Assembly: GCA_948474755.1 (NCBI GenBank)
Contig: CAOLHI010000057.1
Span: 1,550,001-1,614,000, forward strand
Origin: Ctenosaura bakeri
Taxonomy: Eukaryota; Chordata; Lepidosauria; Squamata; Iguanidae
Reading direction: 5' to 3'
DNA length: 64,000 bases
Below the pieces are notes generated by a model. It saw nothing but the letters and a program-made list of their open reading frames with translations, did no database searches and was not told the origin of the DNA. The translations under genes were made by a program, and so were the position numbers. Shown one piece after another: positions 55,640 to 64,000 of the stretch (position 1 is the first letter of the stretch; the number at the start of each line of letters is the position of its first letter).

Positions 55640-56930
55640 CAACTCAATCTGAGGGGGAAGGGCAACATGGATGACTATCCATGTGAGCCTTCTTCATGGG
55701 GTGTTGCGCCACTAGTGAGGAGCAAAGTAAGAAGCAGCAAGAGAGGAGGAGGTGGTTACCATGGAGGAGACAACACACTGGGAACCTGAGCTATAGGTTA
55801 GTGGGGAAACCTGCTTTTTCTGCCATCTTTGTTGTTGACTGAAGGACAATGTTTGATTGAAAAAGATCTGGATGATTATTCCCACACACACACACACCAA
55901 AGCCACACACTTACCAACTTACTAACACACTTACTAACAGGAGCAACATAGAGAAAGTATATGAGCTGAGCTTGAAAGAGGAACAGGGCTCTTGTGAAAT
56001 CAAGCCTTTGCCTCACCTTCCATTCATCCTTGCCCAGCTGATCATTTTAATAGCTTTTGGCCCATTTTTCCTCTGCTGGGTCAGAACTGTTTGTTCAAGT
56101 CAGCAAATACAAATTAATCAACTGAAGCAGCCCTTTCCATGTAAATAAGACATGTAAAAACCAGAAATTCCACGTCCATGAATGAAAATGGATTTTTAAG
56201 CGCACACACAGCTAGCTTAATGAAGAAATGCCTTTTAAAGATAAATCCAGTTTCTTCCTTTTTTTGAACTATTCTGTTCAGACTTTCCTCCCTAAGACCC
56301 ATAAGGACTTTCATTTTCTACCATTTTGTCTTTCATAGCCCACAATTGGAATGAACCTAGGATTCTTGTGATCAGTTTTAAGCCAGTAGGTAAAAGGTGG
56401 CCTGTTTTCAACACGTGGAAAACTCCAGGAAACATCATCACAAGACACACACAATACATCTTAACCTGACTTTTCATTTCCTCTTTTACAGCATATTAAC
56501 ATTTTCAGATTTTTTTTTACACTTTACCTGCCACCTTAAATGAATGCAGAGTTTCCAATGAAAACCTTGTACAAAGGAAGAGAGTCCAAAATCCATGCTG
56601 CCACAAAGATCAGACTTGTCAGAGATCAAACTGAATAGCTGAAATACTGAAGGGCAATGGCATTGGGCTGAAATTTCAGCTCCCAAGTTTGCCCACTGAC
56701 TGCCCCCATTGCAGGGGCTGATAAGCTTCATTCATGGAGGGGTAGAGGCTATCACTGCAATCTGTCAGCCATGACAACTAGGGGACTGGTATCCAACAGC
56801 ATCTCCCACTCTCTAGTGCCAGGTATTTAATAAAGCAAAAATCCCAGGATCAAGGAACGGGGAGGGACTGCAGCCTCCTTTCTTCTGCTCTTACTCAAGT
56901 TCTTTAAAGACTGCCTCTCGTCTGGCTTGT
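55640..56930. other. Mostly unique sequence, no gene recognised
   Basis: Contains a short CA run near 55885. The 56100-56500 part is free of recognisable repeats and may be conserved non-coding sequence (inference only). Confidence 0.3.
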
Positions 56931-56932
56931 GC

Positions 56933-56961
56933 TCTCTCTCTCTCCCTCCCTCCCTCCCCGA
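56933..56961. repeat. (CT)n/(CCCT)n tract
   Basis: 'ctctctctctccctccctcc' within a pyrimidine run. Confidence 0.88.
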
Positions 56962-56984
56962 AAAGCCTTTCATGCCTCCCTCGC

Positions 56985-57170
56985 CAGACTGACATTTTGA
57001 CAAGTTGCCACAAGTGACATCTGATTTGTACAAATTTCAAGACTAATAAATCTACCTGTCAAAGCGGAAACTTTAAAAGGAGCTAAGCCCAGCGGGTATA
57101 GTTTAACAGAACTCAAGTTGATGAAACTGTGGGATGGAGAAATTATATCTGTCACAATCCACCCACATTA
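56985..57170. other. Candidate conserved non-coding element
   Basis: The stretch holds 'gacatctgatttgtacaaat', 'gactaataaatctacctgtc' and 'aagcggaaactttaaaagga', is non-repetitive and has no usable frame. Conservation is my impression and untested. Confidence 0.25.
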
Positions 57171-57217
57171 GTTCTGCAGAGATGTTGGCAACTGAAACAA
57201 ACGTCTTTCACAGCTTA

Positions 57218-57270
57218 GCAAAAACATACACACACGCGCCTGCACACACATATACACACACACACACACC
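57218..57270. repeat. (CA)n microsatellite
   Basis: 'catacacacacgcgcctgca' followed by a CA run to about 57269. Confidence 0.92.
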
Positions 57271-57279
57271 AAGCATGGA

Positions 57280-60116
57280 AGGGGAGAAAGAAAAGAGATG
57301 GTTAATGCGATGAGTAACAAGTAACAGTTCTGTTTGTAAACTAACACATTTCTATATTTACTCAATTCCTCATTTGCTCAGGGGTTAAGTGTATGCACAT
57401 GTGGTGCTTGAGCATGTGGGTGCATGAAGACAGGAGGTTTGTTGCTCCACTCTTTTCAGCCCATTGAGGGAATTGGGGCTTATCTGGGTCTGGATCCAGT
57501 AAGCCCTGAAGCACAGGCTTAACTTCAAACGGGCAAGATATTCCAGTAAATTCAGCTGTCCCATTTGCGTGCTTAATTAAGAGCTCTCCCTCACCAGGGA
57601 CTGAGGTTTGAGACAGCTGTGACAATCAGAGAAACATCAGAGGCAATAATGGATCAGAATGTCATGGAATTCAGAGAAAGTGAAAGCCTCCGCATATGTT
57701 AACTAAAAGCCTTCAACCCCCTCCAGACCTCCCACCCCCAAGATCCAGGTCCAATTATGTTAAATTTTCTGAAGTGCACAAGAAATAGATTCCACAGCCC
57801 AGGTGTTTATTATTTTCTCACTGTTAGATAGATGAAGTTTCTTTACACAACCAGAAATATCCAAGTCTATTTATTCATGCAGAGTTGTTATCCTGTATTA
57901 ATAACCCCTTGTTTACAAAGGTGGGGAATCTGAATGCTGTATCTTTCTTGCCAAGCGTTGGTCCCTCCTTACATGTAAGGATTTTATATAAAGCAATTTA
58001 ACCCCACTTCTAAGACAAAAAAAAAGATTCCAAGAATGGCTTATGTGTAATCAAGTTCATCTCTTCCTCTTAAAAATCTAAAAAGAGACAAGGCAAAAAG
58101 AAAAGGGAGCAGAAAAGAAACTGAAATGGGAAGAGCAAGTTTTCTTCCATCATGGTCAGTGAGATAGCTTTGCTCTGCATCTCAACTCATGCCCTCGCTT
58201 ATGGTCTGCTGGAATATTTATTGATGAAGACAGTTGAGGGAGAAGCCATAATGGAGGTGAGCTTTCAGCAGGTTGCCCTGCTTTCCATCTCATCTCTCCC
58301 CCTCTCTCTCAATCCTTGCTGCAGCCTGCTGAAAGATCTGGATTCGATTGCACACCTGGATTCGATTGTACACCTCTGTACAATGTCAGCTTCAGGTCTG
58401 GGAGTACTTTGGGTGGGACAACCCAGAATGCCCTGCCACTCCTTTTCTTTGAATTTATTGCCCCAATCTGAAGTGAAGCCTGAGATCAGGGGTGGGTTCT
58501 TGTGATATCATGGTGTGCCTCTTGTAATGTCACAAGGACAGGTGATGTCACAGAGGTTGGGGAACAAGGATAGGGAGGGGGGCCTGAATTGCTCCTGGGC
58601 CATCTGGTTACAGAAATAGGTGTAAGGGGAATCCAGACAAAATCCAGCTAATGGGGGTCCTTGGGGACACTTTGGGTAACTGTGCGTGCAACAAATGCCC
58701 CCAGCAGCTGCAGTTGGTGCCGCCATTCCTGCTCCATACATCCTGTGCAGGATGACCAACTGCACACAGGAGACATATGGAATTTCTACAGGCTGCACAC
58801 TGTCACAGGGACTTGTGGAAAGCTCCCTGATAGTCCACTGGGAAGTGTCTCCCCCCAACTTCCAGGCCCTGTTCTGCTACTGCTACTAAACAACAAAAAG
58901 TCTCATAAGCCTAATGTTCCCTTCTCTTCAAGCTGCAAATGGCACAATGAGCTCAAGTGAATTTATCCACAGGGTCTCTCCTCAGTTCCCTCTCACTCCT
59001 TCTTGCTAACGCTTTCTGGCATGTTGATATTGCACAAGCACAACACACTTCCACTTCCACACCTAGCCTGTGAGCTCTGGTACCAGGTAAGAGGGGGAAT
59101 ATGGGGTCCAGTTTTAAAACAGCAGTGAGCAAAGTACTGTCTTAGGGCCACCTGTGAGCCTCCATGGCCTGCTTTTATGACCCTCAACCCTTTCGGAGTC
59201 CTCTCACCACCTTTTTCTTGGCCAAAATAAAGGGGCAGTGGCCTTTTTCAACACTACCAGAAGTGGCCATTCACCATTTGAATAGTTACTATTTAACATT
59301 TGTAAAAAAAGAGTAGATTTCTGGCCACTTTTGCTTTTGGTTTTGTTTGTTTAAACTTTTTGATGTGGCTCCTGGACCCCTGGCAGTTCCCAGCCCTGCT
59401 TAAAAGCAACCTCACGCAACTCAGCCAAAGATTCCTCTCTTCCAGAGCTGCTCATTTTTAATGCAGTGAAAGACAGAGACACCGATAATACAGATGGACA
59501 TGTGGGAAGCATTCTGGGAAATGCAATTGTAAACAAATACTACTTCTCCCCCACAAGAGTAACATTCTGTTTGGGGAGGGTGTTGCCACTAAAAGAGCAC
59601 TTACTAAGACAAATCCAAACCGATATTCTTATAATAACCTCGGTTCATTGCAACCATAGAGAAATAGCCCAGCCACTGCCAATTTCCAGATACTTTGCCA
59701 TGTGACACTTATTTATTATGTGTTTATTCTGCCCTTCCAAAAGAGAGCTGAGGGCAATGTATAAATAGAGCTCTCCTTCTCTTCCCCCATTTTAGCCTGG
59801 CAATATGAAGTTAGTCTGAGAGACTGCAGTAACTGGCTCAAGATGTTATATTAAAGAAAAAATTGAGAGAAAGAGAGAGAGATAACAGTTTTTGTATTTG
59901 CATTTCCAGTATGTTCTCTTCCTTCCCATTTCACAGCTATACACACACTTACACAATTTTGTCTTGGCTCCCAAACAGGGGTGGGAAATGGGCAGGCCTC
60001 TAAATGTTGTTGGACTGCAACTCCCAGCCTTGAAGGTTGTCTTATCTTCTGGTTAATCTTGTTTTACCCAAATTCAGACCCATTTTCCTGGATTGTCATC
60101 AAGCTTGTTTCCATAT
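57280..60116. other. Unassigned sequence
   Basis: A tandem pair of 'ctggattcgattg(c/t)acac' lies at 58338-58374. 'ctaaatgttgttggactgca' at 60001 is an arm of the hAT-like MITE. 'gtgtttattctgcccttcca' at 59720 is L2-like. No gene recognised. Confidence 0.4.
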
Positions 60117-60497
60117 TTGCACACTTTCCAGCTGTCCTGATTTGATAGGGACAGTCCCAATTAATCCTCTGTCCTCCCACATTTTCAGCTGCTTTAAATA
60201 TCCCAGTTTCTTTCTCCTCCTCCCACTTCCCCCTTTGGTCCTCAGCTTAATTCATTTTCTGCAAACTGAGTTCAAAATGCAAGAAAAGTTTGCACTCTAT
60301 TAACACAGGCAGAGATTAGAGAGGAAGGGGTGGAATTTTTCCCTTCCCATTGGCCCCAAGCAAAACCAAATTGCTGCAGCCCCTCCTAGCTTGTGTGTTC
60401 TTCCTCATTACTGCCCTTTTCCATCTTGATCACACTCTGATGTTGCTTGGACATAACGCCTCCAGTTTTCATCTGTGAAATATTGGAGGGCTTGCCA
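60117..60497 (+). mobile_element. Family Q repeat, copy 6
   Basis: The longest copy: left end 'ttgcacactttccagctgtc', then 'gggacagtcccaattaatcc', 'ctgcaaactgagttcaaaat', 'gtttgcactctattaacaca', 'actctgatgttgcttggaca' and right end 'gaaatattggagggcttgc'. Confidence 0.78.
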
Positions 60498-62015
60498 TCA
60501 GATGACCTTGGAGCAACTCAGGCCCATCTTCCAATCCTTGCCTACTCTGTCTCCATGACATCAGAAACACCCTTCCTAAGTTTGGGGCCTGAAACTCCCA
60601 TTCAGGGGATGGGAAGCTGCTGACCTGCCAGCTCTCTGTATCTATAAGAACATGTCAAGCCTATTTCACAGGGCTTCTGCAATACGTGATTTCAATGGAG
60701 ACTAAAACTGAAAGTCTTCAGTTGTTGCATATTCCGTAAGCACCTCTCCACAGTTTCTCTGGATTATAGAAGATTTTCAAGAATCACAGCTTAGAAGTTG
60801 CAGGAGGAGCTGGTGGTTGATGTAGGTACATTTCCTCCTTTTATTGCCGCTTCTGTTTCAGCTGAACAGATCCGAGTATTACATTTGTTCATTCCTCCTG
60901 TGACTGAAATGTAGTGCCTTCCACAAGTCTGCCTTATCCCTGGCTGCAGTGCTGAGGATCTCTTCAGGTGTGTCTAATGACAGAAAGCAATTGCTGAGAT
61001 GATGATTTATGACAGTTGGCTTGGTTGTAATTTGCCCATCACCTTTCATTACAGAAGAAACACAAGTGTTGTTTCTTTCCATTCCAGTCCCATATGCCAA
61101 AAGCATGCCAGCTCTTTCCTTCCTAATCTGCCATTTCTCTCCAGGTACCATGGTGGTGCTCTGCTTAGGTTAAACTAACATGCACACAGTTCATGGACAA
61201 GTTGTTTAAAACAAAAACAGTTTGCAAAGCGCTGCTAAGTAAGTTTGCTGCCTTACAGGAGCAATGGAGGATTCTATCCTGCCTCTAGTTGCCTTTTATA
61301 CAAGGAATGGGAAGGAAGAGCCCTTTTGTTCTTTATCTAAGGATGTGGAATGTCTTGAGCAAGCCCTGTGCATGGAGTTTACCAATATTATGTACACAGC
61401 ACTGCACTGCAGTTTAATATATTTTCCATTATTTGACAGAAGATGATGACCAGTACAAAATGAGGAGGGAATTATTTACTGAACATTATGAAACTAATTC
61501 AATGAGCAAGTGCTAAATATCATGCCCTAGGCCTCTCAGAGTCACAGTTCTCAATGTGGCTATACATTTGCACAATTCTATTCTTAAGCAGGAAAGCTAG
61601 ATACCGTAGGTACAACCAGCAGGCATGATACCAGATAAAAAAGTACAAATGGGAACTTCCCAGCAGCTAGAGATCATGTTCCTTTTACAATTCTCAGTAA
61701 CCATGAGAGATAATGTAAGTTTACAAGTCCATTAGAGGTCTTTATGAGCCTATTAGAGTTTATGGTCATCTGGAGAAGCCTTTCTTTTTGTATTTCCACC
61801 ATCAGGATCCTTCAGTGGGAAAAGGGGAAGAACCTTCTTGGTGGCTGCTCTGTCTTTAGAACTCCCTTCTTAGTGATGGTTCCCTTTCTACTCTTCTTCC
61901 ATCAGCAACTGAAAACTTTCATGTGCCACCAGGGATTTAGAGACTGCATGGGGTGCACTTTTAATAACACTCTGTGCTGTTTTATGATTTGTATACACTC
62001 TTAATGAATGTTAAC
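60498..62015. other. Unassigned sequence
   Basis: Short frames (60879-61151, 61264-61446, 61744-62004) show no family signature. No repeats recognised. Confidence 0.35.
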
Positions 62016-62019
62016 ATTT

Positions 62020-62190
62020 TTAAAGTCCAATCTTTTAACTTTGTACCTTAATTGCTTTTTAATTAACTTCAATGTTTATACTTTATCAATGCTTTTATAT
62101 AATTTTTAATCTGCATTGTTTTAAGTATGTTATTACCTGCCTTGAGTCCCATTATTGGGAAAAGGAAGGATATAAATGAGTAAAAGTAGG
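62020..62190 (+). mobile_element. L2-like LINE 3' end
   Basis: 'ctgcattgttttaagtatgt', 'attacctgccttgagtccca' and 'ggaaaaggaaggatataaat' are the terminus seen also at 41613-41815. Confidence 0.6.
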
Positions 62191-62329
62191 AAGAAGAGAA
62201 GTACCATAGTAGTTTGTGATTAATTGGGACTGTGAACCTGATTTTTATAGAAACGCAGGGCCAGCACTGCCTTTTTCAAGCATAGCTCCACTTTCTGAAG
62301 CTGCCTACAAGTGGCCAGAAAGTATTCTA

Positions 62330-62517
62330 TAGTTTTTAGTGCAGTTTGAATGTTGGACTGTGACCCTGGAGACCAGGATTCAATTCCCCAGTTGTCCATG
62401 GAAATCCCCTAGGTCACCTTGAGTGTGTCACACACTCTCAGCCCCAGAGAACCCTGTGAGAGGGTCACCTTATGGTCTCCATAAGTCAGAAACAACTTGA
62501 AGGCACACAACAAATCA
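62330..62517 (+). mobile_element. tRNA/CORE SINE, near full length, short subfamily
   Basis: 'tgcagtttgaatgttggact', 'gagaccaggattcaattccc', 'ctccataagtcagaaacaac' and 'ttgaaggcacacaacaaatc' give head, B box, end and tail. Confidence 0.9.
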
Positions 62518-62519
62518 AG

Positions 62520-64000
62520 TGACTTAAGAAATCAATAGAGTAGGGAGACAATGACTGGCTTTCTAGCTTATTTTTGTTTGTGACCATGATTTCATATGCC
62601 AGAACTCTTAACTACTGGACCATACTAGTTTCTTCCAGATGAAGCTGGCACTGGAAATATAAAGAACTCCTCAAATAAGGCATCCCCAATTTGAGAGAAG
62701 CACTGTTTAAAATTGGTCCATGCACCTCACCCTGTCCTCCTGGACACTGCCCCTCCATCCAATTGCTAGCCACTAGAATGAAAATATTTATTCTGGGGAA
62801 GGTAGGAAGTAGCAGGTAATGGAGAACTTGTAAGGCACTCTGTTTTGTGGACAGAATCCTTCCATCACAAGTTAAAACTATTTGGACTTTAGGAAGAAGT
62901 AGTGGAGGGGGAGAAGCAATGACTTAACTTGACATTAATACCAACCATCTTAAAAGTCTTTCATAGATCAATATTAACCCTTGAAAATAGGCACAGGAAG
63001 AGAACAGGAGCTGCACTTATTTTTAAAGCACTTCGACCATGATGGGCAAATATAAGCTACTCATGGCTTCCTAACCCTTAAACTTCCATCATCCCCTCCA
63101 ACACTAGAAATTTGTCACCACATTGCCGAGATCAAATCAGTAATTTCCCTTTAAAACAAGCCCTGTGAAGAGTGTACGTGCTGGTACCATACTTGGTTTT
63201 CAAGCCCAGTTGCACTCCTTGAAGCTTCCTATAAGCACAATTTGGCTTTAAAAACAAATCACACGCTTCCCTGGCACCTAGTTTTCAAGGAAAATTGGCA
63301 GTAGCCAGATAGAGTGCAAATGCCAATGGGTTGGAGAGGGTTTCCTTCCATAATCAAAATGATGCCAAACCTTGTGTTAGGTATTATTAGGCAGGGGCTC
63401 GTATGGTAAGGCTCAACAACTTTAACCTGCATACTTTCTAGACAGCTTTTGATTAGATGGGGTGATGAGCCTGATCTTCATAGAACTGCAGTGCGAGAAC
63501 TACAACTGGACAGAAAGTGCACACACTTTTAAGTGCATTGAGGATCAAGTGACTTAAAGTAATCAGTAGAGTCCCATCTGGCCCCAGGGACAGTACTTCA
63601 TCATCCCTGAGGTCTATCAAAACATGAGGGCATTTGCTTTTCCCCACATCATGAAAGTACCAACTTTGGCCTAGTTCCTTAATAAGCAGTGGTCAAACTC
63701 TACCTGAAATGCTACTTGACTGCTGCTGAATTGCCAGCCTACGCACATTTTTTAAAAGGTGGAGAGAATGGGACACAGTTTTATTTCATGCAAGTCTGCT
63801 TTCCCGAGTCAGCATTTTGAGGCATACTTTTGCTGTTTTATGTTATTTGCAATTGTATTGTCTGTTTAAGGAGGTCTCTATTTCTGGAACTTTTTGCTCT
63901 CGACAGATCTGGATATTCATTGCTTTCAAAGGGTGCCATGACAAATGGGCTTCATCCATATTTCACCGAGATGAAAACCACATTGCTTTCTGAAGTGAAT
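62520..64000. other. Unassigned sequence to the window end
   Basis: No gene, repeat family or simple repeat of note recognised. Short frames are not coding-like. Confidence 0.35.

Noticed and set aside
57362..57625. 87-codon - strand frame with balanced composition
   Set aside because: No acceptor or donor of quality and no family recognised; kept out as coding.

Overview
This window looks like intergenic or intronic DNA from a squamate reptile, probably an iguanian-type lizard. The evidence is the mix of mobile elements: CR1 LINE ends with ATTCTATG tails, decayed RTE-BovB pieces, tRNA-derived SINEs with a BovB-like 'GAAGGCACACAACAA' tail, 5S-rRNA-headed SINEs of the type called 5S-Sauria-RTE, and L2-like fragments. 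Base composition is A+T-rich. I found no complete host gene, rRNA or tRNA gene, CRISPR array or bacterial-type operon. All family names come from reading the sequence, not from a database search.

Layout. 0-9 kb: three perfect AACCCA/TGGGTT hairpins, two opposed RTE-BovB fragments, several SINEs and a young CR1 inserted in an older CR1. 9-24 kb: the first members of two miniature inverted-repeat DNA transposon families. Family P is 172-209 bp and palindromic (TIR GGCCATTTCYGCACTA). Family H is 357-509 bp and can be G+C-rich (TIR GGCCCTTTYCGCAC). A third dispersed family, Q (about 300-380 bp), has ends CATACCCTCCAAC/GTTGGAGGGTATG. One H copy (13564-14072) is a CpG-dense island inside a CR1. 24-36 kb: three more H copies within 3.7 kb, each inside a different older repeat (Q, a SINE and a P element), plus 5S SINEs and two exon-like ORFs of unknown identity. 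36-46 kb: L2-like and CR1 copies, including the only sizeable coding relic, a 5'-truncated CR1 reverse transcriptase (44123-45277). 46-64 kb: fewer recognisable repeats, a P element cleanly inserted in a SINE, an antisense BovB 3' end, an exon-like ORF at 54.6-54.8 kb and long unassigned stretches.

How the parts relate. P and H share the start of their terminal repeats and both make 3-bp target duplications (TAG, TGG, ATA, AAA, CTG, TTC, TTA and TAA are seen), so one transposase source probably moved both. The nesting gives a relative order: SINE, CR1, Q and P are older than H. All eight CR1 copies lie on the + strand. That would fit an intron of a gene transcribed from the - strand, but it is only an inference. 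I see no operon-like or defence system. The most novel material is the P/H/Q transposon families and the unidentified exon-like ORFs.
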